Assembly (NCBI GenBank): GCA_019310535.1
Contig: JAFDED010000007.1
Span: forward strand, 35,453-99,452
Length of the DNA: 64,000 nucleotides
Direction: 5' to 3'
Source of the DNA: Deltaproteobacteria bacterium
GTDB lineage: Bacteria > Desulfobacterota > JAFDED01
Below are positions 51,243 to 59,375 of the stretch, in pieces. The notes below the pieces were generated by a model that ran no database searches, was not told where the DNA came from, and was given only the letters and a program-made list of their open reading frames with translations. The first letter of the stretch is position 1. Each line of letters begins with the position of its first letter. Position numbers and translations under genes: made by a program.

Positions 51243-52109
51243 TTATTCCATCAACTCATTCATCTCTTTCATCATATTCTCCAAACGGGTCAACCGGTGG
51301 AGGGACTGCCGTCGTATCCTCTGGACCACTGAGGAGATGATACAATTGATCAGCGCAAAGGCCCCCGCATTGGAGTTGAAATAGGAAGGATATCTGACGT
51401 TGGCCAGCAGGACCACATCAGCGATTCGCCCGATTGGTGCCACCCTACTGTCCGTGATGGCAATGCGCTTACATCCGGTGCTATGGGCCCACTTGAAAAC
51501 TTCGTAAATTTTCCTGGAATAGCGCGGAAAACTGATGGCGATCACTAGATCCTCCGGTGTAAAGTTCATGAGCATGCTGATGTGCTCGCCACTGCCGGCA
51601 TCGATTGCATAAACATCCGGCACAGCCTGGCCAAGTATGGTAGCAAAGAAATCGGCCGCGGATTTGGACGGCCTATAACCGAGAATATACACGCGCCTGG
51701 CCTCCAGGATCATCCTGACGGCCTGGTCAACCCACTCAGGTGAATTGCTGTCCCGGGTTCGGTCAATATTTTCCCGATCCGCCTCAAATGCCGCGAAATA
51801 TCCATCATGCCAGCCTTCCACAGCCCGAAGGCGCTGGGTAGGGGAAATACGGCTGATCAGAGACTCCTTTAATTTGTTCTGAAGGTGAGCAAATCCTTCG
51901 AATCCCAAAGCGATGGAAAATCTCACCACGGTTGACTCGCTTACACCTACCTCGCGGGCAATCTTGGCAGCGGGTTTGAACACGATGTGCTGCTGCTGCG
52001 CAAGAAAATACCGCGCCAACTTAGCCTGATTAGGGGTCAGTTGCTCAAACCTGTCCTGAATTATCTTCTCCAATGGTAAAGAATAATTCACGGCGCTATC
52101 GGTGCGCAT
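51243..52109 (-). CDS. MurR/RpiR family transcriptional regulator
   Basis: N-terminal helix-turn-helix (LTPNQAKLARYFLAQQQHIVFKPAAKIAREVGVSESTVVRF, about 24-65) followed by a SIS phosphosugar-binding domain from about 125 (YILGYRPSKSAADFFATILG, VIAISFPRYSRKIYEVFKWA, ITDSRVAPIGRIADVVLL). The family senses sugar phosphates or related acids. An inverted repeat that overlaps its ribosome binding site suggests autoregulation. By position it may control the fumarase, comA and sdh genes downstream and perhaps the dehydrogenase gene upstream; this is inference. Confidence 0.9.
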   Translation of the reverse strand: MRTDSAVNYSLPLEKIIQDRFEQLTPNQAKLARYFLAQQQHIVFKPAAKIAREVGVSESTVVRFSIALGFEGFAHLQNKLKESLISRISPTQRLRAVEGWHDGYFAAFEADRENIDRTRDSNSPEWVDQAVRMILEARRVYILGYRPSKSAADFFATILGQAVPDVYAIDAGSGEHISMLMNFTPEDLVIAISFPRYSRKIYEVFKWAHSTGCKRIAITDSRVAPIGRIADVVLLANVRYPSYFNSNAGAFALINCIISSVVQRIRRQSLHRLTRLENMMKEMNELME

Positions 52110-52120
52110 GATGAATTAAA

Positions 52121-52147
52121 TCCTTCAAAATATTTTTTTATGAAGGA
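52121..52147. promoter_or_regulatory. Inverted repeat over the ribosome binding site of the RpiR-type gene
   Basis: TCCTTCA (52121-52127) and TGAAGGA (52141-52147) are perfect 7-base arms separated by 13 AT-rich bases. On the minus strand the arm nearest the gene contains AAGGA, 11-12 bases before the ATG, so binding here could block both transcription and translation. Confidence 0.5.
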
Positions 52148-52384
52148 AATTTATCACATCCTTTCAGTCGTGTCAACTTTTTTTATCCGCATCACTCTCC
52201 AATAATCACTAACGGCACTGTTCATGCCGTGTTTTGATAATCCAGTGAAGATGCAAAAGATGAAAAAGCGTGCGGCAGGAATTTCCGGCTTGCCAAGTTT
52301 GAAGGCGTCCGCTGAATTTTCAATGCGGTATTGTGAAAACTCACCATTACATTTTCACCTTCAAATTGCCCGGATTTCCTCATA

Positions 52385-53356
52385 TCAGTGTCGCCGGGGG
52401 AGGGAAAAATTAACAAAGCGCAGTGCCGGAAGACCGGAGAGGACTCTGTCAACGTCTTCGCCCACAGAATCGGTGACTTTGTCTTGAGCCTCGCGGGTAA
52501 AGCCGGCCACATGAGGTGTTAGGAGGATGTTATCCAGCTCGTGAAGGGGGCTGTCTCCCGGCGGCTCCTTCTCCCTGACATCAAGGGCGGCGCCCCCGAT
52601 CCGGCGTTCTTTTAAAACCTTATAGAGGTCCTTTTCATCCACAACAGGGCCTCTGGATGTGTTGATCAGGATTGCCGTCGGCTTCATTCCGGACAGGCGG
52701 CTTTCATTGAGCAAGTGCATAGTTTCTTCGGTCAGGGGCAGATGAACAGTGATGAAATCGGAGCGGGCAAGAAGTGTATCCAGGTCCACCAGTTCCGCGC
52801 CGGTTTCGGTTACATTGAGGTGGTGCCGAGTCAGGTATGGATCATACGCAATGATATGCAGGCCGAAGGATTTGGCTCTCAGCGCTACACGGCATCCGAT
52901 TTTGCCGAGCCCCAGGACACCCAGGGTCTTCCCGTAAAGTTCCGTGCCGAGGTACCGCATTCTTTCCCACCGCCCCTGCTTGACCGATTCATCCGCTGCC
53001 GGCAGCTTTCGTGCTATGCAAAGCATCACACCCATGACATGCTCGGCCACGGAAATGGCATTCTCATCCGGCGCAAAGGTTACCACAATGCCATGGTTGG
53101 AGGCCGCTTCAACGTCGATATTGTCCACTCCTACACCGGCTCTTCCTATGACCTTGCATTGTGCGGCGGCGGCCAGAACCTCTGAATTGACCGCTGTCTG
53201 GTTGCGTACCACGAGGGCATCGAACGAGCCGACCGATTCCAGCAGGCGCTGTGGATCTTTCCATAAATCCTTGTCGCGGGTCACATCATATTTGTCAACA
53301 AGCCGCTGGATGCCGGGTCCTACTATATCCTCAGTTACCAGTATCTTATTTGCCAT
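52385..53356 (-). CDS. D-2-hydroxyacid dehydrogenase, SerA-like
   Basis: A 323-residue NAD-dependent dehydrogenase: LVVRNQTAVN, VIGRAGVGVDNIDVEAA, the Rossmann motif VLGLGKIGCRVALRAKSFG, and catalytic Arg, Glu and His in INTSRGPVVDEKDLY, ALDVREKEPP and LTPHVAGFT. It lacks the C-terminal ACT domain of many phosphoglycerate dehydrogenases. GGGGGTGA precedes the ATG at 53356; the frame extends further up but overlaps intergenic repeats. 3-Phosphoglycerate is one candidate substrate; because comA lies in the same array and a sulfolactate dehydrogenase (SlcC) belongs to this family, sulfolactate is another. Confidence 0.88.
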   Translation of the reverse strand: MANKILVTEDIVGPGIQRLVDKYDVTRDKDLWKDPQRLLESVGSFDALVVRNQTAVNSEVLAAAAQCKVIGRAGVGVDNIDVEAASNHGIVVTFAPDENAISVAEHVMGVMLCIARKLPAADESVKQGRWERMRYLGTELYGKTLGVLGLGKIGCRVALRAKSFGLHIIAYDPYLTRHHLNVTETGAELVDLDTLLARSDFITVHLPLTEETMHLLNESRLSGMKPTAILINTSRGPVVDEKDLYKVLKERRIGGAALDVREKEPPGDSPLHELDNILLTPHVAGFTREAQDKVTDSVGEDVDRVLSGLPALRFVNFSLPRRH

Positions 53357-53379
53357 GGATTCACCCCCGTCAAGAAAAC

Positions 53380-53582
53380 TCGAATATCGGAATACGAAAT
53401 TCGAGACAAGTGTAACCATTCAAGATTTAAAGATTTCTATAAAAAAATTTTTTTAACGGGCCAAAAGAGCGAGCCAGATTTTCTTAATCCTGTCATCCTG
53501 TCAAAAACTCATCCTCTTTTCATGCTGCGTTGTGGCCATTGTCATGGTCGTGCAAAACGTTTTTGTCTTCGAATTTCGTGCT
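53380..53582. repeat. CGAAATTCGA-family repeats, copies 5 and 6, in the sucD downstream spacer
   Basis: TCGAATATCGGAATACGAAA at 53380 and TTCGAATTTCGTG near 53569 are opposed arms around an AT-rich core with TTTTTTTAACGGG and ATCCTGTCATCCTGTC, the same arrangement as at 50073-50235 between the fumarase genes. Confidence 0.65.
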
Positions 53583-53585
53583 TTC

Positions 53586-54476
53586 TCACAGCTTTGCCTT
53601 GATAGATTCCCTGAGGGCTTCGGGAACGAGGGATGGCCTGGGCGCGCACCGAACACCTACCGACTCCAGTGCTTCCACTTTTCCCTTTACAGTCCCTTTA
53701 TTTCCCATGATTATAGCGCCTGTATGGCCCATTTTCTTTTCGGGAGGTGCTGATGCACCGGAGATAAATGCCGCTGCGGGCTTGGTGAACCCACCGCTCT
53801 CTATCAACTGAGCGGCCTCTTCCTCCATGGTCCCTCCCAGTTCGCCGACGATCACTAAGGCCTCGGTTTGGGGGTCCTCCTCCAGAAGCTTCATAACCTC
53901 TGTCATGCGGGTTGCAGGTACCGGGTCTCCTCCCACGCCAAAAACGGTGGTCATCCCCATGCCCGCAGCCACCAGGTGGGAAGTCGTCTCATTGGTGAGG
54001 CTGCCGCTTCGGGTAATGACGCCCACATTGCCGGGTTTGTATACATAATCGAGCCACACGGGAAGAAAGCCCAGCATGGCCTCTCCGATGGTGGCCGTTC
54101 CGGCGCAGTTGGCGCCGATTACTGTGGCTCCCACATCCAGGACGTGGCTTCGGATCTCCATCTGATCATGGAGTGGAATGCCGTCCGCCAGGGTGACCAT
54201 CTTGCGAATGCCTGCATCCAGGCTTTCAAAAACGGCATCCTTGACGCCTGCGGCAGGAACAAAGGCCACCGAGAGCTCGATAGTGTGGTGGCGCATGGCT
54301 TCATTTACCGTATCGTAGACGGGTATACCTTCTACCGATTCACCGCTCTTCCCGGGGGTAACACCGGCAACGATGTTGGTGCCGTAAGCCTTCATGTGCT
54401 TCGTCCAGAACATCCCCTCGCGCCCCGTTATACCCTGAATCACAACGGGTGTATCGGCAAAAACAAACGCGCTCAT
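53586..54476 (-). CDS. sucD: Succinyl-CoA synthetase alpha subunit
   Basis: SucD binds CoA and holds the phosphohistidine of the ligase. GITGREGMFWTKHMKAYGTNIVAGVTPGKSG (N-terminal CoA-binding), IGANCAGTATIGEAMLGF and the active-site block AAFISGASAPPEKKMGHTGAIIMGN (His in MGHTGA) are clear. The start overlaps the sucC stop (ATGA). With sucC and the kor genes upstream it forms the branch 2-oxoglutarate to succinyl-CoA to succinate, giving one ATP or GTP. A related acid:CoA ligase activity cannot be excluded. Confidence 0.94.
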   Translation of the reverse strand: MSAFVFADTPVVIQGITGREGMFWTKHMKAYGTNIVAGVTPGKSGESVEGIPVYDTVNEAMRHHTIELSVAFVPAAGVKDAVFESLDAGIRKMVTLADGIPLHDQMEIRSHVLDVGATVIGANCAGTATIGEAMLGFLPVWLDYVYKPGNVGVITRSGSLTNETTSHLVAAGMGMTTVFGVGGDPVPATRMTEVMKLLEEDPQTEALVIVGELGGTMEEEAAQLIESGGFTKPAAAFISGASAPPEKKMGHTGAIIMGNKGTVKGKVEALESVGVRCAPRPSLVPEALRESIKAKL

Positions 54477-55609
54477 TCGCTCCCTCCTGCTATGGCTATC
54501 GCTCGGCGGATGGCCACCTCGTTATCCTTTTCAGATTCCAGCCCCACTTCTCGAAGTATCTCCCATGCTCGCTCCTGGCCGGTGCCCCTCATGCATACCA
54601 CCAGGGGAATCCGCGGTTTATTCTCTTTGATTGCCACAGCCAGGCCCTCGGCAATAACATCGGTTCGGGCGATGAGGCCAAATACACAAATGACCAGCAC
54701 CTTGATGCGGGGATTGACGAGGGCAAAGCGCATGGCCTTAACCGTACGCTGGTACAGGGGCCCGCCGAATTCCAGGAAGTTAGCGGGGCGGCCCCCAAAC
54801 TGGTGGATCAAGTCGATGACGGTCATGGTGAGCCCGGCTCCGGCACACATAATCCCTATATCTCCGTCCGGGTAAATAGTCACATATGAGAAGCCTTCCT
54901 TGGCAGCTTCGTATTCCGTATCAGTATCGAACTGATCACGGCCTCTTAGAAATCTTTTCTGGCGGCCCAGCGCGCTGTCATCAATATTGATCTTGGAGTC
55001 CATGGCCGTAAGGCTTCCATCAGACAGCATCGTCAAAGGATTGATTTCCACCAATTCCGCGTCGCATCCTCGGAAGGCCCTATACAAGTTGAAGAACAGC
55101 GCTGCGCCTTCCCGAATGCTCTTTCCCCGCAAGCCTAGATCGTAAGCGATGTTGCGGGCATGGAAGGGCTGGAGTCCGCGGACGATATCAATAGTATATC
55201 GCTTGAGCTTCTCGGGATCTTCCGCGGCCTCCTCCACATCCATCCCGCCGAACGTGCTGGCCAGGAGCACAGGTCCTCCGGAGACAGGATCTGCGGTGAT
55301 GGAGACCATGAACTCTTTCTGGATGTCCAACCAGGGCTCCAACAGCAGTCTTGGTTCTGACGCACCCCAATCGGCTTTTCCCAGGAGATCTGCGGCTGCC
55401 TCCCTGAGTTCTTCAACGGAGCCAACGCGTCGGATCAAACCGGATTTGCCGCGTTTCCCGCGGAGAAGCTGGCACTTCACGGCCAATGGGAAAGTCAGGG
55501 AGTTTGCAGCATCAGCGGCCTCGTCAGCGGATGACACCACCGCTCCGCTGGGCACGGGCACGCCGTATTCGCGAAAAATCTCCTTGCCTTGATACTCGTA
55601 GAGCTTCAC
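54473..55609 (-). CDS. sucC: Succinyl-CoA synthetase beta subunit
   Basis: The 378-residue subunit has the ATP-grasp domain (MKLYEYQGKEIFREYGVPVPSGAV at the N-terminus, VKCQLLRGKRGKSGLIRR) and the C-terminal ligase domain (LVEINPLTM, IMCAGAGLTMTVIDLIHQFGGRPANFLEFGG). It overlaps both neighbours by four bases (ATGA at each junction), so sucC, sucD and korC are co-translated. The match is good overall but the nucleotide specificity (ATP or GTP) is not readable. Confidence 0.93.
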   Translation of the reverse strand: MKLYEYQGKEIFREYGVPVPSGAVVSSADEAADAANSLTFPLAVKCQLLRGKRGKSGLIRRVGSVEELREAAADLLGKADWGASEPRLLLEPWLDIQKEFMVSITADPVSGGPVLLASTFGGMDVEEAAEDPEKLKRYTIDIVRGLQPFHARNIAYDLGLRGKSIREGAALFFNLYRAFRGCDAELVEINPLTMLSDGSLTAMDSKINIDDSALGRQKRFLRGRDQFDTDTEYEAAKEGFSYVTIYPDGDIGIMCAGAGLTMTVIDLIHQFGGRPANFLEFGGPLYQRTVKAMRFALVNPRIKVLVICVFGLIARTDVIAEGLAVAIKENKPRIPLVVCMRGTGQERAWEILREVGLESEKDNEVAIRRAIAIAGGSE

Positions 55610-56154
55610 TGATTCATAACCTCCCTATACAGACGCCGCCCTTCTTCAAAAGCGCGAATATTCAGCTCTTCCGTCCCTTTGGGAACATCGCTGCTGATAC
55701 ATTCCTTGAGTTCTTCCGCGTCCACTACCCCGGTTCCCTCCACCAATGCCCCCAGCATGACCATATTGGCGACAATCTTGCGGCCCAGTTTATCGATTGC
55801 TGTGCGGGTAGAGGGGATGGAAATTTGCTGGACGCCCTCGATTTCCTTGATCTTGACCAGGTCCGAGTCGTAATAGACCTGGGCACCGGGGCGTACATCG
55901 TCGATCAGCTTGTCGTAGGCTTCCTGGCTCATGCAGATGAACGAATCGGGGTTCACCACGCCGACGCACGTAATGGGCTCATCCGAAATAACAACGTTAC
56001 ACTGGCTGGCCCCACCTCGTGCTTCCGTTCCGTATGATTGAGTTTGTGCAGCGTTTTTACCGGACAGAATGGCAGCCGCCTTGCCCAGCATGACCCCCGC
56101 CAGCAGGAGCCCCTGCCCTCCGAAACCCGCAAATCGAATCCCGATACTGCCCAT
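55606..56154 (-). CDS. korC: 2-oxoglutarate:ferredoxin oxidoreductase gamma subunit
   Basis: The 182-residue protein is the gamma domain of 2-oxoacid:ferredoxin oxidoreductases: IRFAGFGGQGLLLAGVMLGKAA at the N-terminus and SYGTEARGGASQCNVVISDEPI in the centre are typical. GAGGAGGTG precedes the ATG. The operon order korDABC-sucCD makes 2-oxoglutarate the likely substrate. It ends overlapping sucC. Confidence 0.93.
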   Translation of the reverse strand: MGSIGIRFAGFGGQGLLLAGVMLGKAAAILSGKNAAQTQSYGTEARGGASQCNVVISDEPITCVGVVNPDSFICMSQEAYDKLIDDVRPGAQVYYDSDLVKIKEIEGVQQISIPSTRTAIDKLGRKIVANMVMLGALVEGTGVVDAEELKECISSDVPKGTEELNIRAFEEGRRLYREVMNQ

Positions 56155-56155
56155 A

Positions 56156-57016
56156 TCACACCTCCTCGCCCTGTATGTGCTTCACCTGCTCCCAGTAACG
56201 CTCTACGATACCGGTGCGGTCCTCTCGGTGGACGAACTCCCCGAGAACGATTTTTCCCTCGCGCTCTTCGGGAGAAAGCTTTTCCGCCTGCTTTTTCGTA
56301 ATAGTGTGCTCTTTATACCATTGGAAAACTTTCTTGGCATCCGCTGTGCGGAGCACGTAGCGGCCGAACTGGGTTGGACAGGGAGTCAGTACCTCGATGA
56401 GGGCGAACCCCTTGGTCTGGACCCCTTTCTTTATGGATCGCACCAGGGGTTGAAAGTCCACTGATCGCCATCGGGCTACATAAGCGGCTCCTGCGGCCGC
56501 GGCCACTTCCATAATGTCGATGGGATCCTCGATGTTGCCGTAGGGGGTTGTCATGGTGTGGGCGCCCACGGGCGTTGTCGGCGCCACCTGTCCGCCTGTC
56601 ATCCCGTAAATGGCGTTGTTGAACAGCAAGGCCGTAACGTCAAGGTTTCTTCTGCACGCATGGAGAAAATGGTTCCCGCCTATGGAAACACAGTCTCCAT
56701 CGCCGGTGAAGCAAATGAAGTTCAGGTCGGGCTTTGCCATCTTCATGCCGGTGGCCACGGCAAAAATGCGGCCATGATGAGCATCGATGTTGTCGCCCTT
56801 CCATGAGGAGTATGTTATGCGGCTGGAGCAGCCGACTCCTTGCACCCATACGGTGTTCTCGGGAGTCAGGCCCAGATCATCACAGGCCAGCAACGTGGCG
56901 TGCACCACCTGGCCGATGCCGCACCCCGGGCAGGCTGCATGCGGCATCCGTTCAATTCGGAGATATTTTTGAACCAGTGGATGTATGATCGGTTCTTTTT
57001 GAGCAACGGCAGACAT
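56156..57016 (-). CDS. korB: 2-oxoglutarate:ferredoxin oxidoreductase beta subunit
   Basis: The beta subunit binds thiamine diphosphate and the catalytic 4Fe-4S cluster: PHAACPGCGIGQVVHATLLA, VQGVGCSSR, and the TPP motif CFTGDGDCVSIGGNHFLHACRRN followed by LLFNNAIYGMTGGQVAPTTP. Its 286-residue size is typical of the split Kor enzymes. It makes CO2, succinyl-CoA and reduced ferredoxin from 2-oxoglutarate, or runs in reverse for carbon fixation; the direction cannot be told. Confidence 0.94.
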   Translation of the reverse strand: MSAVAQKEPIIHPLVQKYLRIERMPHAACPGCGIGQVVHATLLACDDLGLTPENTVWVQGVGCSSRITYSSWKGDNIDAHHGRIFAVATGMKMAKPDLNFICFTGDGDCVSIGGNHFLHACRRNLDVTALLFNNAIYGMTGGQVAPTTPVGAHTMTTPYGNIEDPIDIMEVAAAAGAAYVARWRSVDFQPLVRSIKKGVQTKGFALIEVLTPCPTQFGRYVLRTADAKKVFQWYKEHTITKKQAEKLSPEEREGKIVLGEFVHREDRTGIVERYWEQVKHIQGEEV

Positions 57017-57080
57017 TGTTATGCTCTCCTTATGTTTTGTATGTAAGTTGAATTAACCATTCCACGGCGGAGCGTGTATT

Positions 57081-58244
57081 TCACTGGGTCATCCTCTGAA
57101 TTTCCGACAGGACCACACTGGGCAGGTGGGGCTCAACGCCTCCGGATCCCAAGTGGCAGACTTCCGCCTGTCCCCTGGCCGCTCGTGCCACCTCCCGCGA
57201 CAACTGGCCATCTCGGTTCAGCTCGGGGACAAGGATATTCTTGACCCGACAAGCCATGCGATATACCTCCTCGTCCGGGAAGGGCCAAATGATGATGGGG
57301 CGAAGCATGGCGCATTTGATGCCGGCCTCGCGCGCCATATTCACCGCGGCCAGAGCGGGGCGGGCATTGCCTCCATACGCAACCACACCCCATTCCGCCT
57401 CATCATCCAGATAATGGGTCTCGACACGGGTGAGAATATCCAGGTGATCCGAAACCTTTTTCGTCAGGCGGATGGCCATGCGGTCCTGGTCTCGTTCTGA
57501 TGTGGTGGCATACCCTTTGGAGGTATGTGTATAGGGTGAGACACAGATTCCGTACCCTTCGCCAATGTTGGGGAAGGGGTGCTCGATGGCACCCGGTGTG
57601 TCCATGGGGTACATGTGAAACTGCTCCGGCGCAACGGTGGGTTTGAACCTTGGAACGATCTTGAGTTCCGACTCATCCGGGATGACAAGTAGTTCTCTTG
57701 TGTGGCCGACTGTCTCATCGGTCAGCAGAAACACCGGGGTTCGGAAGATCTCCGCCAGGTTGAAGCACTCGATGGTCAGATCAAAGGCCTCCTGCGTTGA
57801 CTGGGGAGAAAGCGCGATAATGCTGTTGTTGCCTCCAGCCGAACCGTATTTCACCGTGTATAAATCACCCTGTCCCACTCGTGTGGCCACGCCGTTGCTG
57901 GGCCCGGCGCGCTGAACATCAACGACAACGTATGGTATCTCGTTCTTGATTCCCCAGCCCAGGCCTTCCAGCTTGAGACTGATGCCCGGGCCCGAGGAGA
58001 CGGTCAAGGCCTTGAGCCCGGCCACGGAAGCACCGCCAACGGAGTGAATAGAGGCCAGTTCATCTTCCATCTGTATTACCACCCCCCCCACTTCGGGCAT
58101 GCGGCGGCCCACGGCTTCAGAGATCTCGCTGGCCGGCGTTATGGGATAACCCGCGTAGTATCGGCAGCCGGCAGCAATGGCACCTTCTGCAATGGCCTCG
58201 TCTCCCTGAACAAACCATTTCCCTGTTCTTACCGCTTTGGACAT
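57081..58244 (-). CDS. korA: 2-oxoglutarate:ferredoxin oxidoreductase alpha subunit
   Basis: The alpha subunit shapes the substrate pocket. GDEAIAEGAIAAGCRYYAGYPITPASEISEAV is the standard N-terminal motif, followed by VVIQMEDELASIHSVGGASVAGLKALTVSSGPGISL and a C-terminal VVAYGGNARPALAAVNMAREAGIK domain. GGAGA precedes the ATG. It lies 64 bases before korB and 17 after korD. Confidence 0.94.
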   Translation of the reverse strand: MSKAVRTGKWFVQGDEAIAEGAIAAGCRYYAGYPITPASEISEAVGRRMPEVGGVVIQMEDELASIHSVGGASVAGLKALTVSSGPGISLKLEGLGWGIKNEIPYVVVDVQRAGPSNGVATRVGQGDLYTVKYGSAGGNNSIIALSPQSTQEAFDLTIECFNLAEIFRTPVFLLTDETVGHTRELLVIPDESELKIVPRFKPTVAPEQFHMYPMDTPGAIEHPFPNIGEGYGICVSPYTHTSKGYATTSERDQDRMAIRLTKKVSDHLDILTRVETHYLDDEAEWGVVAYGGNARPALAAVNMAREAGIKCAMLRPIIIWPFPDEEVYRMACRVKNILVPELNRDGQLSREVARAARGQAEVCHLGSGGVEPHLPSVVLSEIQRMTQ

Positions 58245-58261
58245 AGTTCAATCTCCTGTCT

Positions 58262-58468
58262 TCATGCTGAATTGTCGAGTACTATGGCAAACTCGGGGCA
58301 ATAGAGATCACACAACCCGCATTCTGAACAATCTTCCAGGCGCACTACCCGAGGGAGCTGGTACCCTTTTTTGTTTAGTTCATTGGAGAGTTCGTACACG
58401 TTTTTGGGACAATACTCGATGCAAAATCCGCATCCCTTACAAAAATCCGCGTTAATTTCTATCTTCAT
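58262..58468 (-). CDS. korD: 2-oxoglutarate:ferredoxin oxidoreductase delta subunit (ferredoxin)
   Basis: A small two-cluster ferredoxin: CKGCGFCIEYCPKNVYEL and CSECGLCDLYCPEFAI. It is the first gene of the korDABC-sucCD unit and passes electrons from KorB to free ferredoxin. A TTG two codons upstream (58474) is five bases from GGGGG and is a possible alternative start. Confidence 0.92.
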   Translation of the reverse strand: MKIEINADFCKGCGFCIEYCPKNVYELSNELNKKGYQLPRVVRLEDCSECGLCDLYCPEFAIVLDNSA

Positions 58469-58588
58469 GCTCAATGGTTCCCCCTCTCAGTGAAAAATCA
58501 TCGGACCCGCGCCGGAACATATTGCTCCTACAGATCAATATACGCTCCGGCCTCTGGTTGTGGCACGGCGCGGCGCGCCCTTACAAAA

Positions 58589-59269
58589 TCATATGGCGCT
58601 CAGGGAGATGCCTCCGGGGTGTATCGTGGATTCCATCACGGTTTTGCGCAAATCCCGTATATGGGTCCGGACCAGGTGCTCTACCCCGGCAGCATTTCTC
58701 TTTTCAAGGGCGCTCAGAATTTCCAGATGCTCAATCAGGGATTTTTCCGCCCTTCCGGGAAACAATATGGTGCGCAGGCGCACCGTATCCATCTGGTCGA
58801 AAAGATTACTGATAAGATTGATGAGTTTTTTACTCTTACTGGCTGCAATGATCATCTTGTGAAATTGCACATTGGCCTGGGAATAATTCTCAAGGTCTGC
58901 CATAAGGTCTTTATCCACGAATTGTGCGATGCAGGAGTGCAGCTCTTCCAGGGTGGATTCAGAGATGTTCTCAGCGGCCAGGCGAGCGGCTAGGCCCTCC
59001 AGCACCTCCCGGATAAGCAGATTCTCTATTATTTCCTCCCGGGTTAAGCGAGCCACATAGGCTCCACGACGTGGAATGACAACCACCATCCCTTCCTGAT
59101 GAAGTCGATTAATGGCCTCACGAATGGGCGTCCGGCTAACGCCCAATTTTTCGGCCAATTCTTCTTCCCGCAGTCGCATTCCCGGCAAAACCTCCTGATT
59201 CAAGATCCCCTTTTTCAATCGCTGGTACACCACCTCCTTGAGGTTTCGGTTTGTCATGATCTTTCTCAT
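58589..59269 (-). CDS. GntR/FadR (FCD) family transcriptional regulator
   Basis: N-terminal winged helix (VVYQRLKKGILNQEVLPGMRLREEELAEKLGVSRTPIREAI) and C-terminal all-helical FCD ligand-binding domain with metal-site histidines (VQFHKMIIAASKS and EHLEILSALEKRNAAGVEHLVRTHI). The open frame runs up to 59341, but that part overlaps a TTGTATACAA palindrome, so a start at 59269, 59281 or 59257 is more sensible; none has a strong ribosome binding site. FCD regulators usually sense organic acids, fitting the surrounding carboxylic acid genes. Confidence 0.9.
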   Translation of the reverse strand: MRKIMTNRNLKEVVYQRLKKGILNQEVLPGMRLREEELAEKLGVSRTPIREAINRLHQEGMVVVIPRRGAYVARLTREEIIENLLIREVLEGLAARLAAENISESTLEELHSCIAQFVDKDLMADLENYSQANVQFHKMIIAASKSKKLINLISNLFDQMDTVRLRTILFPGRAEKSLIEHLEILSALEKRNAAGVEHLVRTHIRDLRKTVMESTIHPGGISLSAI

Positions 59270-59313
59270 AGCAATGCTCATCCATCGAGGTGTTTTTGTT
59301 TTTGCATTTGTAT

Positions 59314-59323
59314 TTGTATACAA
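59314..59323. promoter_or_regulatory. Palindromic operator TTGTATACAA for the GntR-type regulator
   Basis: TTGTATACAA is a perfect 10-base palindrome of the kind bound by FadR-subfamily GntR proteins. It lies about 45 bases before the regulator start and between it and the enolase-superfamily gene upstream. Autoregulation is the simplest reading. Confidence 0.65.
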
Positions 59324-59375
59324 TAATATGCTCATCTTCAATCTGTCAAGAAAATTTTTCTATGCTCACCCAACA

